A program made the translations under genes and the position numbers. Below, one piece after another: positions 8,050 through 16,250 of a stretch of DNA of 64,000 nt; positions within the stretch are counted from its first letter, which is position 1, and each line of letters starts with the position of its first letter. The stretch is taken from the NCBI GenBank assembly GCA_017623235.1, contig JAGAPN010000026.1:1-64000 (forward strand). The letters run 5' to 3'. The DNA is from Clostridia bacterium (GTDB taxonomy: Bacteria; Bacillota; Clostridia; Oscillospirales; Acutalibacteraceae). Below the pieces are notes generated by a model. That model was given only the letters and a program-made list of their open reading frames with translations. It did no database searches and had not been told where the DNA came from.

Positions 8050-9409
8050 TGTTTGGGGCGGGTTAAACGTCGTCGCCGTTCTGCTTATCAGCCTGCTGGT
8101 AGCAAATATGCTTAAAAGAAGCATTAGATTTTTAGAAAACTCACTTATACCTACCTCTGTGCTGGGTGGTGTTATCCTGCTGGTAATTGCAGGTATATAC
8201 GACCTGATAACAGGGGACGTAATGTTTGAAACAGAGTTTTTCGGCAAAAACGGCTATAACACGATGGAGGTTATTACCTACCACGCCCTGGCCTTGGGCT
8301 TTATAGCATCTTCCTTTAAAACCGCCAACGGTAAGCTTACCAAAAAGCGAACTGTTGAGATTTTTAATACAGGTGTCACAACGGTATCCACCTATCTTCT
8401 TCAGGCGGTGCTGGGCTTTGGTATCACTATGATTGCCGCCCTTGTTATATCGGGCTTTTTCCCTGCGGCAGGCGTGATACTGCCCTTCGGTTACGGTCAG
8501 GGAACCGGTCAGGCTATGAACTACGGTATGATATACGAAAATCAGTTTGGCTTTGAGGGTGGTAAAACCTTCGGCCTTACCGTGGCAGCACTGGGCTTTT
8601 TAAGCGCCAGCATCGGCGGCGTTATACACCTTAATATAATCAAGAAAAAGAAGAGTATTAAATCCGCTGCCCCCGAGGGCGAGCTGCGCTCCGAGCAGGT
8701 GCAGGCAAACAATGAAATTCCTATGCAGGGCAGTATGGATAAAATGACTGTACAAATGGCCTTTATAATATTGGCCTATCTGCTGGCCTATCTGGCTATG
8801 ATGCTGCTGGGTATGCTTCTCCCGGGTATGAAGTCGGTAATCTACGGCTTTAACTTCCTTTTGGGCGTCCTTACCGCTACTCTGGTTAAAATAATAGTTA
8901 ACACCCTCACCCGCAAAAAGATAATACATCGCAACTACATAAACGATTTTCTTATGACCCGTACCAGCAACTTCTTCTTTGATATTATGGTTGTGGCGGG
9001 AATTGCCGCTATCCGCCTTGGTATCCTCGAAAGGTATTGGGGTATTATCCTTATTCTGGGTGTTGTGGGTCTTGTATCTACCTATCTTTATAACTATTTT
9101 GTTGCCAAAACCCTGTTTGGCGAATATTTGGATGAGCAGTTCCTTATGATGTACGGTATGCTTACCGGCACCGCCAGCACAGGTATAATCCTGCTCCGTG
9201 AAATAGACGGCGATTTTAAAACCCCTGCCTCCGATAATATGGTTTATCAGAATTTTCCCGCCATTGTTTTCGGCTTTCCTATGATGCTGCTGGCTACCCT
9301 GGCTCCCGTAAAGCCTATGCTTACCTTCATAATACTTATTGCATTCTTTGCAGTTATGAATATTATCCTCTTCCGTTCCAAAATTTTTGTAAAAAAGAAA
9401 AAACAGTAA
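8027..9409 (+). CDS. Sodium/glutamate symporter family protein (GltS-like)
   Basis: A 460-residue integral membrane protein with about 11-12 hydrophobic helices in two halves, separated by a charged loop at about residues 205-240 (IIKKKKSIKS). Re-entrant-loop-like motifs occur in each half: YGQGTGQAMNYGM in the first and MLTGTASTGIILLRE in the second. This is as in GltS, where two inverted repeats carry such glycine-rich pores. It probably imports glutamate or a similar carboxylate with Na+. The ATG at 8027 has an AAGGAGAAG ribosome site inside the end of the acyltransferase gene (23-base overlap), which implies coupled expression although no metabolic link is evident. Confidence 0.8.
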   Translation: MSNFWDSNVWGGLNVVAVLLISLLVANMLKRSIRFLENSLIPTSVLGGVILLVIAGIYDLITGDVMFETEFFGKNGYNTMEVITYHALALGFIASSFKTANGKLTKKRTVEIFNTGVTTVSTYLLQAVLGFGITMIAALVISGFFPAAGVILPFGYGQGTGQAMNYGMIYENQFGFEGGKTFGLTVAALGFLSASIGGVIHLNIIKKKKSIKSAAPEGELRSEQVQANNEIPMQGSMDKMTVQMAFIILAYLLAYLAMMLLGMLLPGMKSVIYGFNFLLGVLTATLVKIIVNTLTRKKIIHRNYINDFLMTRTSNFFFDIMVVAGIAAIRLGILERYWGIILILGVVGLVSTYLYNYFVAKTLFGEYLDEQFLMMYGMLTGTASTGIILLREIDGDFKTPASDNMVYQNFPAIVFGFPMMLLATLAPVKPMLTFIILIAFFAVMNIILFRSKIFVKKKKQ

Positions 9410-9428
9410 TAAAATATCTATATTTGGG

Positions 9429-9457
9429 TTGACGACAACCGCTACCTGCTTTACAAT
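9429..9457 (+). promoter_or_regulatory. Sigma-A promoter for the ROK-SIS pair
   Basis: TTGACG (9429-9434), a 17-base spacer, TACAAT (9452-9457); a near-consensus vegetative promoter 20 bases before the GTG start. Confidence 0.75.
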
Positions 9458-9476
9458 AACCTAAAGAGGTGTTACT

Positions 9477-10424
9477 GTGAATATTTTAGGCTTTGATATA
9501 GGCGGCACAAAATGTGCCGTGGTCACCGCCTCCTGGGACGGTAAGGATATAAAGCTTACCGCCAAGGATAGGTGCGATACCGACCGTAGTATAGCCCCCG
9601 AGGCTATGATAGACAGGCTCATTCAAATGGCCGATAATATACTTGACTGCCCACCCGATGCCATAGGCATATCCTGCGGAGGACCGTTAAGCTCCGAGAG
9701 GGGAGTAATTATGTGCCCCCCAAATCTTCCCGAATGGGATAACGTGGAGATAGTAAAGCAGATAGAGGCCCACTACGGTGTACCCACCAAGCTGCAGAAT
9801 GACGCCAACGCTTGCGCTGTTGCCGAGTGGAAATTCGGTGCAGGTAAGGGCTGTAAAAATATGGTTTTCTTTACCTTTGGCACCGGCCTCGGTGCAGGTC
9901 TTATATTAGACGGCAAGCTCTATAGCGGCACCAATGATAACGCAGGCGAGGCTGGACATATCCGCCTTGCACCCTTCGGCCCTGTGGGCTACGGCAAAAA
10001 GGGCTCCTTTGAGGGCTTTTGCAGCGGCAACGGAATTGCTCAGTTAGGTTATACTATGGCTCTGGAGCTGGTGCAGCAGGGTAAATACCCCGCCTATTTT
10101 GAGCCGGGCTTTACCGCCGCCGACGTTACTGCAAAATCCGTTGCTATAGCCGCCGATAATGGTGACCCCACCGCATTAGAGGTCTACCGTATCTGTGGTG
10201 AACAGCTGGGTCGCGGCCTGTCGGTTATAATCGACATCCTAAATCCCGAAAAAATAGTTATCGGCAGCGTCTTCCAGCGTAGTGAGCATTTAATTCGCCC
10301 TTCTATGGAAAAGACTATTAAGGAAGAAGCCCTGCCTATGGCCGCCGCCTGCTGTCAGGTGGTACCCGCACAGCTTTCGGAAAATATAGGTGACTATGCC
10401 GCCGTAGCAACGGCTTTACTGTGA
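9477..10424 (+). CDS. ROK-family sugar kinase
   Basis: A 315-residue ROK protein that starts with GTG after AGAGGTG. The N-terminal ATP phosphate-binding motif FDIGGTKCAVV, the NDANACAVAEWKFG region with the catalytic Asp, and the second phosphate motif GTGLGAGLI are intact. There is no helix-turn-helix, so it is a kinase rather than a repressor. The usual ROK zinc motif (CxCGxxGCxE after GH) is absent: the segment reads GPVGYGKKGSFEGFCSG, keeping only the GH and the final E. The gene is followed 9 bases later by a SIS-domain isomerase, so the pair may phosphorylate and isomerise one sugar, perhaps an amino sugar or hexose. The substrate is not readable. Confidence 0.85.
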   Translation: MNILGFDIGGTKCAVVTASWDGKDIKLTAKDRCDTDRSIAPEAMIDRLIQMADNILDCPPDAIGISCGGPLSSERGVIMCPPNLPEWDNVEIVKQIEAHYGVPTKLQNDANACAVAEWKFGAGKGCKNMVFFTFGTGLGAGLILDGKLYSGTNDNAGEAGHIRLAPFGPVGYGKKGSFEGFCSGNGIAQLGYTMALELVQQGKYPAYFEPGFTAADVTAKSVAIAADNGDPTALEVYRICGEQLGRGLSVIIDILNPEKIVIGSVFQRSEHLIRPSMEKTIKEEALPMAAACCQVVPAQLSENIGDYAAVATALL

Positions 10425-10433
10425 GGTAATGAT

Positions 10434-11060
10434 ATGCTGAATGAACTTATAACAAGATATCCCGCCCTTGCCCCCTGCAAGGATGATATAGCCCTTGCGG
10501 CACAAACCCTTATAAACTGCTATAAAAAGGGTGGAAAGCTGCTTATCTGCGGCAACGGCGGAAGCTGTGCCGACTCCGACCATATTGTGGGAGAGCTTTT
10601 AAAGGGCTTTCTTAAAAAACGCCCCTTAAGCGATGAAAAGAAGCAGGAAATGAAGGCAAACTATCCCGATATTTCCGATGATGTGCTGGAAAAGCTGCAG
10701 GGCTCTCTGCCTGCTATTGCTCTGCCATCTATCACCGCCCTTAACACCGCCTTTTGTAACGACGTTGACCCTGCCCTTATGTATGCCCAGTCGGTAGTGG
10801 GTCTTGGTAACCCCGGGGATATGTTAATCGCTATCAGTACCTCGGGCAATTCGGTCAATGCCGTAGGCGCCGCCAAGGTGGCAAAGGCGCTGGGCCTCAC
10901 GGTGGTAGCCCTTACGGGCAAGGGTGGCGGCAAGCTCGGTGAGATAGCCGATATCGCCGTCCGTGTTCCCGAAACCGAAACCTTTAAGATACAGGAGCTT
11001 CACCTGCCCGTTTACCACTATATATGCGCCGCAGTAGAAGCAGAATTTTTTGCCGAATAA
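10434..11060 (+). CDS. SIS-domain phosphosugar isomerase (GmhA-like)
   Basis: A 208-residue SIS-domain protein. ICGNGGSCADSDHIVGEL is the N-terminal phosphosugar-binding loop shared with sedoheptulose-7-phosphate isomerase GmhA and DiaA, and AISTSGNSVNAV is the second binding loop. Compared with GmhA there is an extra charged insert of about 40 residues (KKRPLSDEKKQEMKANYPD onwards) after the first loop. It lies 9 bases after the ROK kinase and ends at a strong terminator, so the two form an operon. An aldose-ketose isomerase acting on the kinase product is the simplest reading; heptose metabolism is not supported by other genes here. Confidence 0.8.
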   Translation: MLNELITRYPALAPCKDDIALAAQTLINCYKKGGKLLICGNGGSCADSDHIVGELLKGFLKKRPLSDEKKQEMKANYPDISDDVLEKLQGSLPAIALPSITALNTAFCNDVDPALMYAQSVVGLGNPGDMLIAISTSGNSVNAVGAAKVAKALGLTVVALTGKGGGKLGEIADIAVRVPETETFKIQELHLPVYHYICAAVEAEFFAE

Positions 11061-11065
11061 AAACA

Positions 11066-11097
11066 AGGAAGCCGAGGTAAAACCTCGGCTTCTTTTA
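11066..11097. terminator. Bidirectional terminator between SIS gene and GH36 gene
   Basis: A perfect 11-bp stem GAAGCCGAGGT / ACCTCGGCTTC (11068-11092) with an AAA loop, T-rich on the plus side and with Ts (ACAAAAA complement) on the minus side. Confidence 0.9.
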
Positions 11098-11101
11098 TGG
11101 G

Positions 11102-13054
11102 TTAAAGCTTTTTGTAAATATAAATCTTTGCGGTGCGTTTTTCGGGTATGGTCAGCTCAAGACCCTTTTCCTGCAGCACCTTGCCCGAAAGGGTGAATTC
11201 GCCGCCGTCCAGGTCGGTAAAGAGGTAGTCACAGCCGCCGTCTATACCGCCCAGGGTAAAGCAGGCCTTCTCATAGGGTGAATCCTCTCTGCGGAACACC
11301 TGCAGTAAGCCGTCACCCTGCTGTGGACGGTCAAACTGATAGGCGCACCAAATATCGGTCTTATCCGATACCTTGGTAAGGGGATAGAAATCCTCACTCA
11401 TATAGGGCCTAACCAGTAAATACTCATTCAACTGCTTCTTGAGGAAGGCCATCTTTTCAGGGTCGTCACCAAAGGGCTCTCTCTCGCTGAAGGGGAATTG
11501 GTTGGCGTAGCTGGCGCCGTAGGCGCTCCTCATACGGTAGGTGTCGTAAATACGACCGCAGCCCGTGCCCGAATAAGGCATCCAGCCGTTAAAGGTCAGA
11601 TTGTGGCACTGGCTACCCAGCTCCAGGTAGTTGGCAGGGCACTGGTAATCGCTTCGCCAAAGGGGGAAGCTGCGGCGCAGGGTTTCAATATCTATGCGAC
11701 GTCCGCCCGAGGCGCAGTTGTCTATCAGCAGATGGGGGAATCGCTCCAGAAGGGCATCCCACATTCTGTAAAGACCAGTAATGTATTTAATTTCGGTAAT
11801 ACCCTGGCGGTCCTCGGCATCGTTATGGCGCCATACGTGCAGGGGAGAGGTGTTGAAATCCTGTCTGTAGCAGTCAATTCCAATATCCTCTATAAGCTGT
11901 GACAGGGTTTCTATGCAGTAGTTAAGGGCATCTTCGTCACCTAAATTCAGAAGGGGATTGTGTCCCTCTTTAAAGAGAAAATATTCGGGATGCTCCTTTA
12001 CGGCAGGGGTATTTTCCTGCACACGCTCGGGCTCGAACCATAAAAGGAACTTCATTCCCGCCTTGTGAATGGCCTCGGATACGTCCTTGAGTCCGCCGGG
12101 GTGAATATCGGGACTAACACGCCAGTCACCTGTAAAGCCGCCCCAGCTACCCTCAAACTCGTCGGGGGTGGGCTTGTTGCCGATGCCGTACCAGCCTGCA
12201 TCCATCCATACGTACTCATAGGGAAGGCCGTTATCCTTAATAGCATTTACACGCTGCAGCACCGATTCGGTCCTCATACCTCCCCAGATAGTGGCGCACA
12301 GGGGACCGAATTCATCTCTGCCGGGCTTTCCTATAAGGGAGAAATGCTCCTTTACCAGCCTGCGCCAGCAGTTGCGGCCATCGTCCACACTACCCTCATA
12401 GGGCATCAGCACAAAGGATGCAGTGCGAATTTTCTCGCCGGGTAAAAGCTTAAAATTAGTGTCCTCTATTTTTGCCTTAAATATCAGGGAATCCTCGCCG
12501 CGCTTGGCATAGGCCTTCCATTGACCCGTCCAGCCTATAGCGGCGATATAGCCTGCATTTTCTCTGTGAATGTTAAAGAAGGGGGCATTATTTTCGCTGG
12601 AGCGTCCACCCGAGGCCGACCAGGTTCTGTGCCAGTTGTTGGGCAGATGACCTGCAAAGCGGCCTACCGAGTTTTTCTCGGCATCGGCGTGGAATTCATT
12701 CCAATCCCAGGTAGAGCCTGTAGGGGCGTATATGGTAACCATATCGTCATAGCCTGCAAAGTAGGTTGTGGCCTCAAAGGTCTCTTGTGGGGCAATGGGC
12801 AGCACTACGTCGGCATCCCACAGCTCGGTTATAAGCTTACTGTCGGTGTCGGCGGTGTTCTCAAGGTAGTTTACCCACTCATAGCCCTGACCGCAAATTC
12901 TGGCCACGTTGGTGATTTTAAGACCGTCCTCCAGCAAATACTCGGTGGTAAGGGTATCGCCCTCTTCGGTGGCCTTAAGGGTGTATTTCAGTTCGTCAAA
13001 GGCTATCCCGCCGTATGTAAGGCTGAAACGTCGATTGTTTTTTAAGAATTCCAT
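11102..13054 (-). CDS. Alpha-galactosidase, glycoside hydrolase family 36
   Basis: A 650-residue cytoplasmic enzyme (no signal peptide) that removes terminal alpha-galactose from raffinose-type oligosaccharides or galactosides. An N-terminal beta-supersandwich (to about residue 280) precedes the TIM barrel. The barrel shows VWMDAGWYG, the FLLWFEPERV strand, the nucleophile Asp in CYRQDFN, and the acid/base region DNCASGGRRID plus RSDYQ. A C-terminal beta-domain follows. The length is normal to slightly short. AGGAGG precedes the ATG. It follows the DMT-type transporter by 9 bases and is therefore probably controlled by the AraC regulator divergent from that transporter. Confidence 0.93.
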   Translation of the reverse strand: MEFLKNNRRFSLTYGGIAFDELKYTLKATEEGDTLTTEYLLEDGLKITNVARICGQGYEWVNYLENTADTDSKLITELWDADVVLPIAPQETFEATTYFAGYDDMVTIYAPTGSTWDWNEFHADAEKNSVGRFAGHLPNNWHRTWSASGGRSSENNAPFFNIHRENAGYIAAIGWTGQWKAYAKRGEDSLIFKAKIEDTNFKLLPGEKIRTASFVLMPYEGSVDDGRNCWRRLVKEHFSLIGKPGRDEFGPLCATIWGGMRTESVLQRVNAIKDNGLPYEYVWMDAGWYGIGNKPTPDEFEGSWGGFTGDWRVSPDIHPGGLKDVSEAIHKAGMKFLLWFEPERVQENTPAVKEHPEYFLFKEGHNPLLNLGDEDALNYCIETLSQLIEDIGIDCYRQDFNTSPLHVWRHNDAEDRQGITEIKYITGLYRMWDALLERFPHLLIDNCASGGRRIDIETLRRSFPLWRSDYQCPANYLELGSQCHNLTFNGWMPYSGTGCGRIYDTYRMRSAYGASYANQFPFSEREPFGDDPEKMAFLKKQLNEYLLVRPYMSEDFYPLTKVSDKTDIWCAYQFDRPQQGDGLLQVFRREDSPYEKACFTLGGIDGGCDYLFTDLDGGEFTLSGKVLQEKGLELTIPEKRTAKIYIYKKL

Positions 13055-13063
13055 ATTAACCTC

Positions 13064-13921
13064 CTATAAAAACAGCAAAGTTCCCACAAAACAGAGGGCC
13101 ACGCTGATTATTTGCGCTACGCTGAGCTTTTCTTTTAATAAAAATTTTCCTGCCAGGGCCGAAAAGATTATACTGCCACCTGTAATCAGAGGGTATAGCA
13201 CCGTTGCAGGCAGATTCTTTGCGCCGATAAGCTGCAAGAAATAAGATACACCGCTGATTATTGCGGTTAATGGGGTTAGGGCAAAAGCTGCCTTTTTGTT
13301 AAAGCGGAAGCCCTGCCTTCCGCAAAGTAAAAGACCAATACCGCTGAGTACAAATCTGCATATACCTGTGTACATTACAAAGGCGGTGCTGTCTACTGCA
13401 GGAAAATCAGTGGTTACCTGGTGACATTTCGATACAATGCTTACAAAGCCGTTAAGTATAAATATAATCGAGCAAAGCATTATTATTTTGCCCGAAAGGC
13501 TTACCTTGCCACGGTTAGATATTATTACCGCCGCTAAAATAATTATAAGGCCCCCCAGCCTTAGCAGAGTAAACTCCTCGTTAAGGAAGAGTATGCCGAA
13601 TATGTAGGGCAGTATCATACCGCCGCTCATAAGGAAAACCGAATAGATTGCCATATTGCCTGATTTCAGCACCTGCAGACCCAGTACGCTGTAAACAATG
13701 CAAAACAGGGCCATAAGGAAGCCCATTATCAGCGAAAACAGAGAGAATTGGAACTTAAAGCCCGAAAGGCAGAAGAAGATTATGGCTGTAAACAGACCGT
13801 TAAGGGTGTTAAAGCGCAGGCCTGCCGCCAGACCGGTACCCTCAGAGCTTTGATATTTTTTCAGTACGGCAAAATCAAATGCCAGCAGTATCGTTGAGAT
13901 AATTACCATTATATAATTCAT
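13064..13921 (-). CDS. EamA/DMT-superfamily transporter
   Basis: A 285-residue membrane protein with about ten hydrophobic helices in two similar halves, the layout of the drug/metabolite transporter (EamA or sugar/RhaT-like) superfamily. Each half ends with the family-like pattern in which a Glu-Lys or Asn-Glu-Glu loop precedes the last helix (ILFLNEEFTLLRLGG; FLLKEKLSVAQI). The ATG at 13921 is chosen because GGAGG precedes it; longer in-frame extensions run into the divergent regulator. It lies in an operon with GH36 and divergent from an AraC gene, so uptake of a galactoside or related sugar is an inference from context only. Confidence 0.75.
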   Translation of the reverse strand: MNYIMVIISTILLAFDFAVLKKYQSSEGTGLAAGLRFNTLNGLFTAIIFFCLSGFKFQFSLFSLIMGFLMALFCIVYSVLGLQVLKSGNMAIYSVFLMSGGMILPYIFGILFLNEEFTLLRLGGLIIILAAVIISNRGKVSLSGKIIMLCSIIFILNGFVSIVSKCHQVTTDFPAVDSTAFVMYTGICRFVLSGIGLLLCGRQGFRFNKKAAFALTPLTAIISGVSYFLQLIGAKNLPATVLYPLITGGSIIFSALAGKFLLKEKLSVAQIISVALCFVGTLLFL

Positions 13922-13969
13922 AAAAAAACCTCCGCACAATATAATAGCAAAGAAAATATTCTGTTTATA

Positions 13970-13999
13970 TTGATATTTCACCGAAAAATATGATATAAT
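13970..13999 (+). promoter_or_regulatory. Sigma-A promoter of the AraC gene at 14019
   Basis: TTGATA (13970-13975), an 18-base spacer, TATAAT (13994-13999) with an extended TGA in front. The intergenic region of 97 bases also carries the start signals of the divergent transporter, so the regulator probably binds here. Confidence 0.7.
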
Positions 14000-14018
14000 C
14001 ACCAAAAGAGGTGTTTTT

Positions 14019-14837
14019 ATGGATACTGCAGAGTTTACCCTATCTGCTATGAGTAATTTGTCGGTGCAGATTTCCCATATTTCCATAGATATGTTTTCCT
14101 CCCTTAATCAGCACGAATCCCATATACATAAGGAATGTGAGATATATCTCAATTTAAGCGGTGACGTTTCCTTTGAGGTGGAAAACCGTATATACCCTAT
14201 ATCGAGGGGTAGTGTAATCATTACCCGACCATACGAGTATCATCACTGTATTTATCATTCCTCTGCCCCACACGAGCATTATTGGGCAACCTTCTCGGCC
14301 GAGGGTAACGAGGAGCTGCTTAATATTTTTTTCAGCCGCCAAAAGGGTAGGGATAATCTCATACTCCTGGACGAGGAGGCCTGTAATCGTGCGGCCGAGC
14401 TTTTCCAAAAGGTTATAAACGGTGCCGACCCCCTTGGCCGCCGAATAGACCTGCTTTCGGTTCTTTATCTGCTCAAATCGGGCGCAAAGGGTGAAGCGGT
14501 AGAAAGCGTAAAGGGTATGCCATCAGACGTTACCGAAGCGTTGGATTTTATGGATGACCGATTAGGTGAGGATATAACGGTAGAGGATATAGCACGCGCC
14601 GCCAAGGTCAGCGTAAATACTCTGGAGCGTCATTTTAAGGACAGCCTTAACGCTGCACCGGGGGCGGTGCTGAGAAAAAAACGGCTGATAAGCTCGCTTT
14701 CTCAATTGAGAAACGGTGCCTCGGTGGCCGAAGCGGCCGAGAAAAGCGGCTTTGCCGACTACTCCAATTACATTCAGCTTTTCCGCAAGCAGTTTGGTAT
14801 GACCCCACTTCAGTACAAAAAGAAGACAAAAAAATAG
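14019..14837 (+). CDS. AraC-family transcriptional regulator
   Basis: A 272-residue regulator. An N-terminal cupin-like sugar-sensing domain (HESHIHKECEIYLNLSGD, then YPISRGSVIITRPYEYH) is followed by two helix-turn-helix motifs at about residues 180-270: ITVEDIARAAKVSVNTLERHF, and GFADYSNYIQLFRKQFG with MTPLQYKK. AGAGGTG lies before the ATG. It is divergent from the DMT transporter-GH36 pair and is presumably its sugar-responsive activator. The stop codon is inside the terminator hairpin. Confidence 0.9.
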   Translation: MDTAEFTLSAMSNLSVQISHISIDMFSSLNQHESHIHKECEIYLNLSGDVSFEVENRIYPISRGSVIITRPYEYHHCIYHSSAPHEHYWATFSAEGNEELLNIFFSRQKGRDNLILLDEEACNRAAELFQKVINGADPLGRRIDLLSVLYLLKSGAKGEAVESVKGMPSDVTEALDFMDDRLGEDITVEDIARAAKVSVNTLERHFKDSLNAAPGAVLRKKRLISSLSQLRNGASVAEAAEKSGFADYSNYIQLFRKQFGMTPLQYKKKTKK

Positions 14838-14862
14838 CGTGGAGTATCCACGCTATTTTTAT
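14829..14862. terminator. Bidirectional terminator
   Basis: The stem AAAATAGCGTGGA / TCCACGCTATTTT (14831-14859) has a GTA loop and serves the AraC gene on the plus strand and the sialidase-fold gene on the minus strand. Confidence 0.9.
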
Positions 14863-16250
14863 ATATTTCTAAAATTTTTTATCCTGTGAAAGGTGAGGTA
14901 GTTTGAATCGTGAAAGCTGTTGGCGCCGTTTATGGCCGTGCGGCAAAGATAAATAAGGTCGTCGCCGTCAAATTCAAAATCGCAGTACTGAAAGCCGATA
15001 TGGTCGTCATCCTCATCCCTATAATCGGCCAGGTCACAAACCACGCACCAGTTTTCCAGGTCAGTGGAACAAAGCAGAGATAGCAGGCTCCGCCTGTTCT
15101 TTCGCTTTTCACAGTCTATTCTGGTGGCTACCGAGTAATATTTACCCGAAGTATCATCGAATTTTATGGTGAATTTTGACTCGTTACAGGGCATTTTTAT
15201 GCTGTGGGAATAGGCAAGGGGAGCGTCGGGGTCTTCGGTGTTGACCTTGTATGCCAGCACCAGGCCGTAGGGGGGCTCACCCCTTACAATGCTGTATCTC
15301 ATTATATTATAAAGGTTGCCGTCGGGGGCTACCGTCAGGGTGCCCTCAATATTGCCCTTGGATACCCCGTTCACCGTTCCCTCCCATTGGGGGTCGTATT
15401 TTACCGGCTCCGAAAAATGCCAGCTTTCGGGGTTTAAAAGGTCGTCGTCAATTCCGCAGGACATCACCATTACGGCGTGATAGTAGTCACTATTGGCCCA
15501 GCTGCCCCACTCCATGGTGTTCCAGAGCCTGCCGTCCTTTATAATAATATTCTGGGGGTTTTTGTGTACTCCCACATTTCCGTTTTTGCCACCCGAGCCC
15601 CGAAGCAGGGTAACGGGAGCCGAAAAGCTTCTGCCTCCGTCAAGGGAACGGCCGATAACCAGGTCGCCGTATTCGGTGGTGCAGGCCAGCATATAAAGCT
15701 CGTCCCTGTGTATAAAGAGCTTGCCCCAGAAGCAGGGCATCAGCTCGCTCAGGTAGTGCCAGCTTGCTCCGTTATCGTCGCTACGGAAAATGAGGGTCAA
15801 ATTTTGGGGATGACCGGGGCCGTAAAGGTCGCAGGAGGCCAGCAAGAAACCCTCGGGATGCCGCACCATAGAAGGAGAACAAAGATATCTGCCCGAAAAG
15901 CTGTAGGCTTCGTCCTCGGGGTGTAGATAGTTTACGGTAATGCCGTAGCCCTCTCCCGTGTGGGCCAGCCTGGTGCGACTCTTTTTATTTTCTGATGAAA
16001 CGTAAAATTCATAATCGGTGTTTGTATCAAGTCCCAAAATGGTGAAGGCATTTTCCTCGGTTACCCCTGCAAGGGAAAAATCACCCTCGTTCCTTTTGCG
16101 AAAGAACACACTGTAACTTCCAAGGTCTTCACCCAGCCATTCAAGGGTGATAGAGTTTGTGTAGGGTACTACCCTGCAGATATAGATGTCGCCCACATTC
16201 CAAAGCAGGGGCTTATATGGCCGATAGCTCCAGGTGTTTTGTCCCCTCAT
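14859..16250 (-). CDS. Sialidase-fold protein with N-terminal fibronectin type III-like domain
   Basis: A 463-residue protein without signal peptide. Residues about 20-95 look like an FN3 domain (ITLEWLGEDLGSYSVFFRK...LDTNTDYEFYVSSENK). The rest is a six-bladed propeller-type sialidase fold with Asp-boxes, clearest in RSDDNGASW and RSLDGGRSF. A sialidase RIP motif and the full arginine triad are not obvious, so sialidase activity is unproven. It starts at an ATG that overlaps the stop of the NanA-like lyase (TGATG), which ties it to that enzyme and suggests action on a sialic-acid-like substrate. The lack of export signal means it would act on imported material. Confidence 0.7.
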   Translation of the reverse strand: MRGQNTWSYRPYKPLLWNVGDIYICRVVPYTNSITLEWLGEDLGSYSVFFRKRNEGDFSLAGVTEENAFTILGLDTNTDYEFYVSSENKKSRTRLAHTGEGYGITVNYLHPEDEAYSFSGRYLCSPSMVRHPEGFLLASCDLYGPGHPQNLTLIFRSDDNGASWHYLSELMPCFWGKLFIHRDELYMLACTTEYGDLVIGRSLDGGRSFSAPVTLLRGSGGKNGNVGVHKNPQNIIIKDGRLWNTMEWGSWANSDYYHAVMVMSCGIDDDLLNPESWHFSEPVKYDPQWEGTVNGVSKGNIEGTLTVAPDGNLYNIMRYSIVRGEPPYGLVLAYKVNTEDPDAPLAYSHSIKMPCNESKFTIKFDDTSGKYYSVATRIDCEKRKNRRSLLSLLCSTDLENWCVVCDLADYRDEDDDHIGFQYCDFEFDGDDLIYLCRTAINGANSFHDSNYLTFHRIKNFRNI

